Shown here: positions 15,462 through 23,844 of the stretch, piece by piece
How the letters are laid out: each line of letters begins with the position of its first letter
Position numbering within the stretch: the stretch's first letter is position 1
Assembly (NCBI RefSeq): GCF_900103285.1
Contig: NZ_FNGS01000004.1
Location: 62,001 to 126,000, forward strand
Direction: 5' to 3'
Length of the DNA: 64,000 nucleotides
Source: Siphonobacter aquaeclarae
GTDB taxonomy: Bacteria; Bacteroidota; Bacteroidia; Cytophagales; Spirosomataceae
Position numbers and translations under genes: made by a program
The notes under the pieces: generated by a model
What the model saw: only the letters and a program-made list of their open reading frames with translations
The model's database searches: none
What the model was told of the DNA's origin: nothing

Positions 15462-16586
15462 TTATTTCAAGGCGTCGAGCAGGCGCTCGACCTGCTCCAT
15501 CGACACCGCCGGGAAGTTGGCGATGCGGAGCTGGTTATCTTTCGCTTTGCCATATCCGCTGCCGATCAGCATACCCTGCGCCTTCACCCGCTCAATAATC
15601 TCTTTGGCGGGCTCTTTGGTATTGGCGACGGCGACCGTCGGACTACGGTGTTCGGTATTTTTCACAAACGGCTCGAACCCATCGGCCTTTTCCAGAAAAT
15701 CATAAATCTTCCGGGCCTTGGCATCGGTATCTTTCCGGATATGATCCACACCGAGGCGGTTCATGTCTTCGGCGACTTTCCCAAGGAGGTAAATATTCCA
15801 GACGTTGGGCGTCTCCGGCGTTTCAAAATTCTTGTAATTTTTCCAGAGACTGGGCAGGCTGTGGTAGGAGCCGATCACCGTCTCCTGTTTCTTCAGCTGT
15901 TCGGCCCGCGCAAGGCATTTTTCGTTGACAATCCATACGCCCAGACCTGCCGGCAGACCAAAGGATTTCTGCACCGAGAAAAAGGCAGAATCCACTTCTT
16001 CGAAATCCAGGGAATGGTAGGGAGCTGAAGACACCATGTCGACGCAAAACAGCTTGGACCGGTGGCTGCGCTTCAGCTTGTTGATATCCACGCCCCGCAT
16101 CTGCACACCGGTGGAGGTTTCGTTGGCCGTCAGGCAGACCAGCTCAGCATACTCCGGAATCCGGATTTTGTCTCCGGTTTCCTCGGCTTTTTTGGGCGAA
16201 CCTTCCGTCACCTTCGAAAATTCCTCATAGTCAAAGCCCTGCCCCAGCGGTTTTTCGACGAGGTGGGCAAACTTTTTCAGGTCCACCGCCGTATCGTAAA
16301 ACTTCCGGGAAAACGATCCGTTCACGCAGTGAAAGCTTTCAAATTCCACGCAGTTCTGCAGCATCCGTTCCCAGATTTCCGTGGCAGAACCGGTAAACAG
16401 GATGGCATGGGTAGACGGGACATTCAGCAAAGCCCGGAGCTGCTCGTCTGTATGCTGGTAAATACGCCGGAACTGCGCAGAACGGTGCGAAATCGACCCG
16501 ATCTGCTCAGCGAGTGCCGACTGAATATGGTTCGCGACGGTCGGATACAATTCCGCCGGCCCGGGAGTGAAGAAAGTAAGAGACAT
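15462..16586 (-). CDS. serC: Phosphoserine aminotransferase-type class V aminotransferase
   Basis: 374 residues starting MSLTFFTPGPAELYP, with the F-x-P-G-P-x-x-[LM] start typical of SerC-like class V aminotransferases. The PLP-lysine is expected at Lys207 in FFSVQKSFGLPAGLG; TANETSTGVQMRG and FCVDMVSSAPY hold the cofactor phosphate and ring-contacting residues. It would convert 3-phosphohydroxypyruvate and glutamate to phosphoserine. It resembles the archaeal/Bacteroidota branch related to alanine-glyoxylate aminotransferase rather than the E. coli branch. The assignment to serine synthesis is strengthened by its position 128 bp downstream of a SerB-SerA fusion gene on the same strand; a heptad hairpin lies in between. 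Confidence 0.88.
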   Translation of the reverse strand: MSLTFFTPGPAELYPTVANHIQSALAEQIGSISHRSAQFRRIYQHTDEQLRALLNVPSTHAILFTGSATEIWERMLQNCVEFESFHCVNGSFSRKFYDTAVDLKKFAHLVEKPLGQGFDYEEFSKVTEGSPKKAEETGDKIRIPEYAELVCLTANETSTGVQMRGVDINKLKRSHRSKLFCVDMVSSAPYHSLDFEEVDSAFFSVQKSFGLPAGLGVWIVNEKCLARAEQLKKQETVIGSYHSLPSLWKNYKNFETPETPNVWNIYLLGKVAEDMNRLGVDHIRKDTDAKARKIYDFLEKADGFEPFVKNTEHRSPTVAVANTKEPAKEIIERVKAQGMLIGSGYGKAKDNQLRIANFPAVSMEQVERLLDALK

Positions 16587-16609
16587 AGTAAAAGGGGTGA
16601 ACCTGTATA

Positions 16610-16712
16610 GGGAGTTAGTTTTTAAGTTTAGAGTTTGAAGTTTAGAGTTGGCATAGTAAAAGCATTTCCCTACCCATAACTCTAAACTTCAAACCCTAAA
16701 CTCAAAACACCC
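16610..16712. repeat. Inverted heptad repeat (AGTTTRR)n
   Basis: Left arm AGTTTAG-AGTTTGA-AGTTTAG-AG (about 16625-16648) and right arm ACTCTAAACTTCAAACCCTA (about 16679-16698) are complementary, with a ~30-bp loop. The element fills the gap between the two serine-pathway genes. Confidence 0.8.
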
Positions 16713-16714
16713 TC

Positions 16715-18625
16715 TTAATACAGCATCCGAAACTTAATCGTCTGCTCAATATCCCGCAGTTCCTGGATCATTTCGTTGGAGTAGTTCTTGGCAATGTCGG
16801 TGATGACATAGCCGATTTTGTCCGACGTCTTGAGGTACTGTCCGGTAATGTTGACGTTGTATTTCGCGAAAATGCCGTTGATTTTGGACATCACGCCCGG
16901 AACGTTGGCGTGAATATGCAGCAAACGGTGCGCGTCGTGCAGCGGCGGGAGCGTCACTTCGGGGAAGTTCACACTGCCGAACGTACTGCCGGTATTCACG
17001 TAGTTGAGCAGTTTATTCGGCACAAACTCGCCGATGCTTGCCTGCGCTTCTTCCGTACTTCCGCCGATATGCGGCGTCAGGATTACGTTCGGAAGGCCCC
17101 TGAGTTCGCTTTCAAAGGCTTCATCGTTGGTCTTAGGCTCAGACGGGAATACATCCACCGCCGCGCCGCGGATCTTGCCTGATTTGAGGGCTGCGGCGAG
17201 GGCTTTGACATCGACCACATGCCCGCGGGACAGGTTCAGGAAGACCACGCCGTCTTTCATCAGCGCGAATTCCTTCTCACCGATGATATTGGCGTTGGAT
17301 TTCCGTCCATCCACGTGGAGGGAAATCACGTCCGACTCCTGCAACAATTCTTCCAGGGTATGGCACTGACGGGCGTTGGAAAGCGGCAGTTTTTCGACCA
17401 GATCGTAGAACAATACTTCCATCCCGAGCGCTTCAGCTACGACAGAAAGCTGGATACCGATGTTTCCATATCCAATCATGCCGAGTTTTTTACCGCGGAC
17501 TTCGTTGGAGTTTTTGGCCGACTTGTCCCACTCGCCTTCGTGCATCTTCACCGATTTCTGGTAGATGCCGCGCATGAGGAGGATCATCTCGCCCACCGCC
17601 ATTTCTACTACCGAACGGGTATTGGAATAGGGCGCGTTGAAGACAGCAACGCCTTTTTCTTCGGCCGTCGCCAGATCAATCTGGTTGGTTCCGATACAGA
17701 ACGCACCGATAACCATCAAACGGGGAGCATTTTCGAGTACCCGTTTGGTAACCATCGTCTTCGAACGAATCCCGAGAATGGCAACGTCCTTGACTTTTTC
17801 GATCAGTTCGTCTTCGTCGAGCGCGCCCTTCAGCAGCTCTACCTGAAATCCTTCCCGGCGGAACAGCTCCACAGCCCGGGCGTGTACGTTTTCGAGCAGG
17901 AGTACCTTCAGCCGGCTTTTCGGATACGACTGACTGCGGCTTAATTTATTGATATACAGGAAGTCATCAAGCGAAGTAACAATATGATCGGCTTTCTCGA
18001 TCACGCGTTGCCGCTCGATGTTTTCCGTAAAGGCAAAGAATTTGTTGGCCAGGCCCGACTCCCGGAGTTCGTAGTCGGTGTACCCGTCGCCGATGACATA
18101 TACATCCCCCGGCAGGCTCAGCTGGCGGAGCAACTGTACTTTGCCGCCGTTCTGGGAAAGCACGTTGGTTTCGTCGTATCCGGTGATGGTACCATCCTCG
18201 CCGAACCGGAAGGTATTGGCAAAAACATGGTCTTCGCGAACGCCCATCTCCGTCACAATCGGGAGGATGAATTCCCGGAACCCGCTGGAAACGATGAAAA
18301 TCTGGTCGCGGTACTCGCTGATAAACTGTTTATTCCGACTGAACGAGTCCGAAATCTTGCCTCTCAGGAATTCCACGAGTGTCTCGAGGTGATCGCGGTG
18401 CGCACGGAGGAGTTCGATCCGCTGCTGAAGGGCCTGTTCGAACGACAGTTCGCCCGCCATGCCCCGATCCGTCATGTCCTTGATTTTTGCGACGACCTCG
18501 TCGCGGTCTTTCTGACCTGCCAGGCTGATGGCGGCCAGTTCGTCGAGACCTTCCACCTTCGTAAACGTCGAATCGAAGTCGATGACGAAGTAGGTTTGTT
18601 CCAGGGTTTTTGTCAACATACTCAA
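16715..18625 (-). CDS. Phosphoserine phosphatase-phosphoglycerate dehydrogenase fusion (SerB-SerA)
   Basis: A 636-residue bifunctional protein. Residues ~10-230 are a SerB-type HAD phosphatase: motif I DFDST (Asp16 nucleophile, Asp18), motif II SSG (~113), motif III Lys162 and motif IV GDGYTD (179-184). Residues ~237-550 are D-3-phosphoglycerate dehydrogenase: GAFCIGTNQIDLATA, NAD site GMIGYGNIG, LNLSRGHVVDV, and the catalytic His in PHIGGSTEEAQ. Residues ~555-636 form a C-terminal ACT domain (HIHANVPGVMSKINGIFAK). With SerC next door, all three steps from 3-phosphoglycerate to serine are covered by two genes. The ACT domain suggests feedback by serine (family knowledge, not shown here). Confidence 0.93.
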   Translation of the reverse strand: MSMLTKTLEQTYFVIDFDSTFTKVEGLDELAAISLAGQKDRDEVVAKIKDMTDRGMAGELSFEQALQQRIELLRAHRDHLETLVEFLRGKISDSFSRNKQFISEYRDQIFIVSSGFREFILPIVTEMGVREDHVFANTFRFGEDGTITGYDETNVLSQNGGKVQLLRQLSLPGDVYVIGDGYTDYELRESGLANKFFAFTENIERQRVIEKADHIVTSLDDFLYINKLSRSQSYPKSRLKVLLLENVHARAVELFRREGFQVELLKGALDEDELIEKVKDVAILGIRSKTMVTKRVLENAPRLMVIGAFCIGTNQIDLATAEEKGVAVFNAPYSNTRSVVEMAVGEMILLMRGIYQKSVKMHEGEWDKSAKNSNEVRGKKLGMIGYGNIGIQLSVVAEALGMEVLFYDLVEKLPLSNARQCHTLEELLQESDVISLHVDGRKSNANIIGEKEFALMKDGVVFLNLSRGHVVDVKALAAALKSGKIRGAAVDVFPSEPKTNDEAFESELRGLPNVILTPHIGGSTEEAQASIGEFVPNKLLNYVNTGSTFGSVNFPEVTLPPLHDAHRLLHIHANVPGVMSKINGIFAKYNVNITGQYLKTSDKIGYVITDIAKNYSNEMIQELRDIEQTIKFRMLY

Positions 18626-18641
18626 TCTGAATAGATGGGAT

Positions 18642-18765
18642 TCGGCGTTTTTAGTTTGGGGTTCAGGGTTTTGAGTTTAGGGCTATACTGGACAGATCCT
18701 CCGTCACAACTGAAAACCCAAAACGGCAAACCGATAACTAAACTCTCAACTTAAAAACCCTAAAC
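18642..18765. repeat. Inverted heptad repeat
   Basis: TTTAGTTTGGGGTTCAGGGT-type heptads on the left (18650-18686) face ACTGAAAACCCAAAAC and CTAAACTC/AACTTAAAAACCCTAAA on the right (18710-18772). It lies between the YheT-type gene and serBA, reaching into the last codons of the former. Confidence 0.7.
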
Positions 18766-19785
18766 TCAAAACACTTTCTTACGTTGGGGGAGTTCGTCCG
18801 ATTCCAGGAAGCGGAGCGCCCGTTGTTCCGACCAAACGGCGCCGCGGTACCCTGAGGGATAGAATCCGCAGTGTCCTCCCTGAAGAGGATACTCGAAGGC
18901 GACGAAGGTCAATTGTTTCATGAATTCCAGCGGATAACATCGGTCCGACAGAAACGGATCGTTCTGCGCGTTGACGATCAGGGTTGGCAGGCGGATTTTA
19001 TCCACGAAATACAACGATGAGTTGTGTTCGTAGTAATCTTCGGCGTCCCTGTATCCGTGTAGTTGTGAAGTGTAAAGATTGTCGAAATCCCGGATGGTAC
19101 GGACCTCGTCTATCCGCCCGGCGTTGATCAGATCGGGCATGAGGCGGGCTTTTTCCCGGATTTTCCTTTTCAGCGACCGGTTAAACCGCTCCGTATAAAT
19201 CCAGGCCTGCCAGCGCTCCAGGTAGGTACTTCCGCTCGACAGGTGCAAAGGTACGGAGAAGACGACGGCTTTCCGGATTTCAGGAGGCGCATTTTCCCCG
19301 GTCTCGCCTAAATATTTCAGGGTCAGATTCGCGCCGAGGCTGAATCCGGCCAGGTAAATCTCCGTGTATCCGCGGCTGATGGCGTGGCGGACGACCAAGT
19401 CCAGGTCTTCCGTCGCTCCGCTGTGGTAAAAGCGCCGTTGCCGGTTCATCTCGCCGGAGCAGCTGCGGTAATTCCACGCCAGGCAATCGTATCCGTGCCG
19501 GCGCAGATGGCGGACCATGCCGAGAATGTATCCGGCCTGTGAATTGCCTTCCAGCCCGTGGCTGAGAATAACAAGCCGTTGTTGCGCCGGGTAGGCCGCG
19601 CACCAGTCCAGGTCCAGGAAGTCGTGGTCGGGAGTAAAAATCCGTTCGCGCAGGTAGCTCACGCCCGTCACTTTGCGAAATAAAGCGGGGTAAATGCTCT
19701 GCGCATGCCCGTCCGGAAGCCAGAGCGGAGGGCGATAATCGGATCGTTCAATCAGCACCAGATGGGAATCAGTAACCGGGGGCAA
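18766..19785 (-). CDS. YheT-family alpha/beta hydrolase
   Basis: 339 residues. The start region YRPPLWLPDGHAQSIYPALF is the hallmark of the YheT/ABHD1-like family (P-x-W-L-x-[GN]-x-H-x-Q-[ST]). The hydrolase core shows LVILSHGLEGNS (oxyanion loop), nucleophile Ser in LAGFSLGAN, Asp in NAQNDPFL and His in QGGHCGF. There is no signal peptide, so it is cytoplasmic or membrane-associated. Family members are thought to be esterases acting on lipids; the physiological substrate is not known. It is divergent from the TRIC-type channel gene, with heptad DNA and a promoter between them. Confidence 0.88.
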   Translation of the reverse strand: MPPVTDSHLVLIERSDYRPPLWLPDGHAQSIYPALFRKVTGVSYLRERIFTPDHDFLDLDWCAAYPAQQRLVILSHGLEGNSQAGYILGMVRHLRRHGYDCLAWNYRSCSGEMNRQRRFYHSGATEDLDLVVRHAISRGYTEIYLAGFSLGANLTLKYLGETGENAPPEIRKAVVFSVPLHLSSGSTYLERWQAWIYTERFNRSLKRKIREKARLMPDLINAGRIDEVRTIRDFDNLYTSQLHGYRDAEDYYEHNSSLYFVDKIRLPTLIVNAQNDPFLSDRCYPLEFMKQLTFVAFEYPLQGGHCGFYPSGYRGAVWSEQRALRFLESDELPQRKKVF

Positions 19786-19802
19786 AGGTAAGAATAGTTT
19801 TG

Positions 19803-19908
19803 GAAAAGGCTTTAAGCATAGGCTACAACAGCACCTGGTCAGCGTGTACAGCCGGCCAATAGCTTATAGCTTATTGCCTAAAGCCTATTGCCCTAAACAC
19901 TACCTTTG
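19803..19908. promoter_or_regulatory. Divergent region: heptad arm and TAnnTTTG promoter of the TRIC gene
   Basis: Heptads of the GCTTTAA/GCATAGG and AGCTTAT/TGCCTAA/AGCCTAT type occupy about 19810-19896. They are followed directly by TACCTTTG at 19901-19908, a perfect -7 box. Transcription would start near 19915, about 10 bp before the TRIC gene ATG at 19925, giving a very short leader. The usual -33 TTG is not clear because the repeat occupies that position. Confidence 0.5.
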
Positions 19909-19924
19909 CACACCTTTTATTTCT

Positions 19925-20536
19925 ATGGAAGAAAACATCAATTCCTTTATTGAAGTCAGCGGGACGATTGCGTTCGCGATTTCGGGGTCGTTTGCAGCTA
20001 TGCGGAAACGCCTGGATCCTTTTGGCGTGCTGATTATTGCGTTTGTTACGTCCGTCGGCGGCGGTACCATCCGGGATTTGCTGCTGGGACATACGCCGGT
20101 CATGTGGCTCAGGACTACCACGACTCCTCTGCTGATTCTCGGCGCCACGCTGGTTTCCATGGCACTGCGGAGGCATACCAAGCACCTCGAACGACCGCTG
20201 CTGCTGTTCGACTCCCTTGGTTTGGGGCTGTTTACGATTGTCGGACTGGAGCTGGCTTCCCGCTTCGGTATCCACCCGGGCCTGTGTGTCGCGCTGGGGA
20301 CGGTGACGGGCTGTTTCGGCGGTGTTTTGCGGGATACCTTTCTGAATGATATCCCCGTCGTCTTCCGCCAGGAAATCTATGCGTCAGCGAGCATTCTGGG
20401 GGGATTGCTATACTATGGATTACACGCCTTTCCCGTTGCTGCACCCTGGGCACGGCTCGCGGCTGTAGGTTTTATCTTCCTTTTCCGTCTGTTGGTGGTG
20501 CGCTATAAGTTGTCGCTGCCGCGCTTTTACGAGTAA
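19925..20536 (+). CDS. TRIC cation channel family (YicG/YadS-type) membrane protein
   Basis: 203 residues, nearly all membrane: seven likely helices in two similar halves. The signature SGTIAFAISGSFAAMRKRLDPFGV and VTSVGGGTIRDLLLG in the first half are echoed by GLGLFTIVGLELASRFGI and GTVTGCFGGVLRDTFLND in the second. GGG-T-[IV]-R-D is diagnostic of the UPF0126/TRIC fold. Prokaryotic members form trimeric cation channels. The start at MEENINSF removes 27 codons that translate repeat DNA. Its stop codon directly abuts the stop codon of the opposite-strand kinase gene. Confidence 0.92.
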   Translation: MEENINSFIEVSGTIAFAISGSFAAMRKRLDPFGVLIIAFVTSVGGGTIRDLLLGHTPVMWLRTTTTPLLILGATLVSMALRRHTKHLERPLLLFDSLGLGLFTIVGLELASRFGIHPGLCVALGTVTGCFGGVLRDTFLNDIPVVFRQEIYASASILGGLLYYGLHAFPVAAPWARLAAVGFIFLFRLLVVRYKLSLPRFYE

Positions 20537-21874
20537 TCAGAACCGCAGGGTAAATACCGTCTTCACGCCCGGCTCCGATTCCACCCGCAGTATACCCCTG
20601 TGTTGCAGCATAATCTGCCGGGAAAGGCTCAGGCCGATACCCGAACCACCCTGCTTCGTCGAAAAGAAGGGGACAAAAATCTTGTCAATCGCTTCAGGGA
20701 TAATACCCTTGCCGGTATCCGAGACCTGAATGATGACGCGTTGACTCTTGTCGTACTGGCCGATGAGTTCGAGGCGGGGCTCGGCTACTCCTTCCATCGC
20801 CTGAATGGCATTTTTGGTAAGGTTAATCAGCACAAACTCAATCAGTTGGGGATCTGCCGTCATTTCCAGCGTTTCCGGTTCCACGCGCATGACCATCGGA
20901 ATACCTTTATCGGCGGCTTCGGTCCGGTACAGGCTCATGACGTTGTTGAGTACCGTTTGTACGGGCACAACCTTGAAGTCGGGCTTGGGCAGGCGGGAGA
21001 ACCGGCGGTAGGCGTCGATCAGCTCCATGAGGCTCTCGCTGCGCCGCTCCATGACCGAAAGTGAGTCGAGGAGGTCGGAATAAGTCTCGTCGGTCAGCCG
21101 GTGGTCGTTTTCCCATTCGCTTTCAATCAGTCCTTTGAGTGATCCCGAAAGCGAGTGAATCGGCGTAATAGAGTTGACAATTTCATGGGTAAGCACCCGC
21201 GTCAGGTTGCGCCAGGCGTCAAATTCCTGGTTTTGCAGCTCGGATTGAATGTCCTTGAGCGATACCAGTTTCAGCTTCTGGTCTTTCCGGATAAACTCCG
21301 TCACGGCATAGGCCAGGGTCCGTTCTTCGCCGCCGAGGGTAAGGCGCAGCAGCCCGGTATCGCCGGAGGAAGCCGTTTCCAGTGCCTCCACCAACGCCGG
21401 CGTACCCGCCTGGAGATCTTTGATGTTGCGGAGTACGATGACGTTGAGCAGCCGCTTTGTGGCGGTATTGACGGTTTCAATGTGACCGTCGTGCCCGAAA
21501 ACCACCAGTCCGACGCTCAGGTGCTGTACAATTGTCTCGAGGTAGCGGACGAGTTCCTCCTTCTCCGAACGGTTTTTCCGGTAAGAGTCAATGACTTCCT
21601 GAACCAGAAAGTCGTATTCCGGCGATCCGCCAAGGTACCGGGTGGTATAGTTGCGGGTGAAGTCGGCGTAGCGAATGGCTTCAAACAGGTCCATCACCCG
21701 CCGGTTGGCCTTTTTGAGGTAGTTGACGAGGTCAAAACTCAGGTATACCAGCAGCAGCACGAGTACGCCCTTCGTCACGATCAGCCGTGAATTGAACCAC
21801 AGGTACGACAGAAGGATACTCACCAGCACGATGATGGCCACCCGGAGATAGATCTGGAAGGTGAAGTTGCGCAT
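20537..21874 (-). CDS. Membrane sensor histidine kinase (NtrB-like)
   Basis: 445 residues. Two N-terminal membrane segments (~10-27 and 32-50) are separated by only a few residues, so there is almost no periplasmic sensor. A PAS-like domain (~115-200, GLVVFGHDGHIETVNTATKRLL) is followed by the phosphoacceptor His230 in VLTHEIVNSITPI. The HATPase domain shows N-box LTKNAIQAM, DTGKGI, FFSTKQGGSGIGLSLS. It is encoded downstream of a sigma54-activating response regulator on the same strand and should phosphorylate it. The signal is probably sensed in the membrane or cytoplasm, as in other intramembrane-sensing kinases beside ABC transporters (inference). Confidence 0.93.
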   Translation of the reverse strand: MRNFTFQIYLRVAIIVLVSILLSYLWFNSRLIVTKGVLVLLLVYLSFDLVNYLKKANRRVMDLFEAIRYADFTRNYTTRYLGGSPEYDFLVQEVIDSYRKNRSEKEELVRYLETIVQHLSVGLVVFGHDGHIETVNTATKRLLNVIVLRNIKDLQAGTPALVEALETASSGDTGLLRLTLGGEERTLAYAVTEFIRKDQKLKLVSLKDIQSELQNQEFDAWRNLTRVLTHEIVNSITPIHSLSGSLKGLIESEWENDHRLTDETYSDLLDSLSVMERRSESLMELIDAYRRFSRLPKPDFKVVPVQTVLNNVMSLYRTEAADKGIPMVMRVEPETLEMTADPQLIEFVLINLTKNAIQAMEGVAEPRLELIGQYDKSQRVIIQVSDTGKGIIPEAIDKIFVPFFSTKQGGSGIGLSLSRQIMLQHRGILRVESEPGVKTVFTLRF

Positions 21875-21885
21875 GGGCGGGAATC

Positions 21886-22080
21886 AGTTTTCGGTTTTCA
21901 GTTTTGAGGTTTTCAGTTTGTTGAACGTCGAGCGTTTAAGGCTTAGCATGCTTCATCCAAAGAGACAAGATGGTTTGATGACTAGGAAAGAAGGCAGGTC
22001 TCAGAACTGAAAACAGAAAACCAAAAACTGAAAACCGCCTCCAGCCACCCAACCCTAAACTCCAAACACTAAACTTCCGA
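21886..22080. repeat. Inverted heptad repeat between kinase and regulator genes
   Basis: TTTTCGG/TTTTCAG/TTTTGAG/TTTTCAG heptads at 21890-21918 face CTGAAAA/CAGAAAA/CCAAAAA/CTGAAAA at 22005-22032; further CCCTAAA/CTCCAAA/CACTAAA heptads run to 22076. The unique loop is ~85 bp. A transcript from the regulator into the kinase gene would pass through this hairpin. Confidence 0.8.
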
Positions 22081-22083
22081 ACA

Positions 22084-23478
22084 CTATAGCCCATACTTCT
22101 CCAACCTCCGGTACAACGACGCCCGCGTCAGGCCCAGTTCGGTGGCGGCTTTGGAGATATTGCCGCTGTGTTTGTTGAGTACTTTACGGATAATGGCCTT
22201 TTCGAGTTCGTCGAGGTTGAACTGATCCAGGGACAGGGTATCTCCATTTACCTGTTTTTCAGGCGTTTTCTGGGCGTTGGACAGGAACAGATCCTCGGGC
22301 TGGAGGGTCTCCCGCTCGCAGAGGATAACCGCCCGTTCCATCGCGTGCTGCAACTCCCGGACGTTCCCGGGCCAGCCGTACTTCGTCATCCGCTGGATCG
22401 CCATCGGGCTGACGTCGCGGATGCGTTTCCGGTACTTCTGGGTATAAACGCGCAGGTAGTGATGTGCCAGCAGTTCGATATCTTCCGGGCGCTCGCGCAG
22501 CGCTGGCAGCCGTACTTCGATGGTATTGATCCGGTACAGCAAATCCTGCCGGAATTCGTTTCGTGCGATCATTTCCGCCAATGGCATATTGGTCGCGCAG
22601 ATGAGACGGATATCTACTGATTTCGGCCGGTTCGAGCCGACACGGGTTACCTGCCGGCTCTGGAGGACGGTCAGCAGCTTGGACTGCATCGGCATGGACA
22701 GGTTCCCGATTTCGTCGAGAAAGAGGGTACCGCCGTCGGCCGCTTCGAAGCGACCGGCCCGGTCTTCCCGCGCGTCGGTAAAGGCGCCTTTGACATGCCC
22801 GAACAGCTCGCTTTCAAAGAGATTTTCGCTCAGCGCGCCCAGGTCGACACTGATAAACGCCTGCCGGGCGCGGTTGGAATGCTGGTGCAGCGACCGGGCA
22901 ATGAGCTCCTTTCCGGTACCGTTTTCTCCAAGAATCAGCACGTTGGCGTCCGTCGCGGCTACCTTCTGAATCGTGGCGAATACCTCCCGCATGGCAGGAC
23001 TGACGCCGACCATCTCGCCGAAACGCGCCTGCTGGTCCCGCGCAATGATCGCGTTCTGGGACTTGAGCTTCTCCACTTCGAGCTTGGATTTCCGGAGCGA
23101 CAAGGCCGACAACAGCGTCGCCAGCAGTTTTTCATTGCTCCACGGCTTCAGAATGAAGTCGGTAGCGCCGGATTTGACGGCGCGGACGGCCATTTCAACA
23201 TCGCCATAGGCCGTAATAAGCAGCACAATCGCCGCGGGATCGATCTGCAGAATTTTATCGAGCCAGAAAAACCCCTCGGTACCCGACGTCACGTCATGCG
23301 TGAAATTCATGTCGAGCATGATTACGTCATACCCTTCCTGACGGAGGAGATTGGGAAGATTTTCCGGATTTTTCTCGGTGTCGACCCGGGTAAAGTGCTG
23401 TTTGAGCAGCAGCCGGGCGGCTTTGAGCAGGTCTTCGTTGTCGTCAACTACCAGAATGCGGGCCGGAGTCAGAGCCAT
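22084..23478 (-). CDS. Sigma54-dependent response regulator (NtrC/AtoC type)
   Basis: 464 residues from MALTPARILVVDDNED; a longer start (23526) would add 16 unconserved residues. The receiver domain (1-~125) has Asp12/Asp13, phosphoacceptor Asp56 in VIMLDMNF and Lys in ILKPW. The AAA+ domain (~150-385) has Walker A GENGTGKE, the sigma54-contact loop GAFTDA (variant of GAFTGA), Walker B GGTLFLDEIG and WPGNVREL. The C-terminal Fis-type helix-turn-helix ends SKAATELGLTRASLYRRLEKYG. It should activate sigma54 promoters once phosphorylated by the kinase encoded downstream. The paired dyads at 23620-23656 and 38606-38642 are the best candidates for its binding sites. Confidence 0.95.
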   Translation of the reverse strand: MALTPARILVVDDNEDLLKAARLLLKQHFTRVDTEKNPENLPNLLRQEGYDVIMLDMNFTHDVTSGTEGFFWLDKILQIDPAAIVLLITAYGDVEMAVRAVKSGATDFILKPWSNEKLLATLLSALSLRKSKLEVEKLKSQNAIIARDQQARFGEMVGVSPAMREVFATIQKVAATDANVLILGENGTGKELIARSLHQHSNRARQAFISVDLGALSENLFESELFGHVKGAFTDAREDRAGRFEAADGGTLFLDEIGNLSMPMQSKLLTVLQSRQVTRVGSNRPKSVDIRLICATNMPLAEMIARNEFRQDLLYRINTIEVRLPALRERPEDIELLAHHYLRVYTQKYRKRIRDVSPMAIQRMTKYGWPGNVRELQHAMERAVILCERETLQPEDLFLSNAQKTPEKQVNGDTLSLDQFNLDELEKAIIRKVLNKHSGNISKAATELGLTRASLYRRLEKYGL

Positions 23479-23561
23479 GGGCGAAACAAAATAGGGATGT
23501 ACGGAAACAGGGGGATTCGTCGGCATACCGGCCGGAGTACCTCCGGTTCAGCGCGTATCCG

Positions 23562-23575
23562 GCAGATCTTTCTCC
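23562..23575 (-). promoter_or_regulatory. Weak sigma54-like element facing the regulator gene
   Basis: On the minus strand TTGGAGAAAGATCTGCC contains GG-N10-GC (GG at 23575-23574, GC at 23563-23562), the minimal sigma54 -24/-12 spacing, about 85 bp upstream of the regulator start. The flanking bases match the consensus poorly, so this is tentative. Confidence 0.3.
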
Positions 23576-23588
23576 AAAATCATACCAC

Positions 23589-23656
23589 GGAACGATTCCG
23601 GTAGAAAGCTACCAAAAACTGTCCGGATTCGTACAGTCCCTGTTCGCAGGCGTACA
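23589..23656. promoter_or_regulatory. Paired dyad operators (probable enhancer sites)
   Basis: TGTCCGGATTCGTACA (23620-23635) and TGTTCGCAGGCGTACA (23641-23656) share the symmetric pattern TGTNCG-N4-CGNACA and are exactly 21 bp apart, two DNA turns. A weaker match (GGAACGATTCCGGTAG, 23589-23604) lies 31 bp further out. The same pair with the same spacing occurs at 38606-38642. Sites of this form near a sigma54 promoter fit an NtrC-family activator. Confidence 0.7.
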
Positions 23657-23709
23657 CCTTTTCCTAAAAAAAGGCCATTTCCAGCGAATTGAGAGGGTTT
23701 TTCAAAATG

Positions 23710-23725
23710 TGGCACGCGTTTGGAA
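23710..23725 (+). promoter_or_regulatory. Sigma54-like promoter of the ECF sigma/ABC cluster
   Basis: TGGCACGCGTTTGGAA matches the sigma54 consensus TGGCACGNNNNTTGCW fully in the -24 half and partly in the -12 half (GA instead of GC after the 10-bp spacer). It lies 55 bp downstream of the paired dyads. The predicted start is near 23736, about 110 bp before the ECF sigma gene. Confidence 0.5.
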
Positions 23726-23844
23726 GTTGAGGGGGCAAGGGTTTAGTATCGGGCCGGGTTCCCGGAGAATTGTCACCGGGAACCTGCTGACCCGAACCGG
23801 AAACAGAAACCTGCTTCCGTCCCCTGTCAAACCATCGAAAAGAA

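Noticed and set aside
16715-18625. Reading the SerB-SerA gene as a simple long phosphoglycerate dehydrogenase
   Set aside because: The first ~230 residues contain all four HAD motifs with correct spacing, so it is a genuine fusion, not an ordinary N-terminal extension.
22168-23604. Plus-strand frames of 150 and 269 codons over the response regulator
   Set aside because: They oppose a complete receiver-AAA-Fis protein and have no domain pattern.
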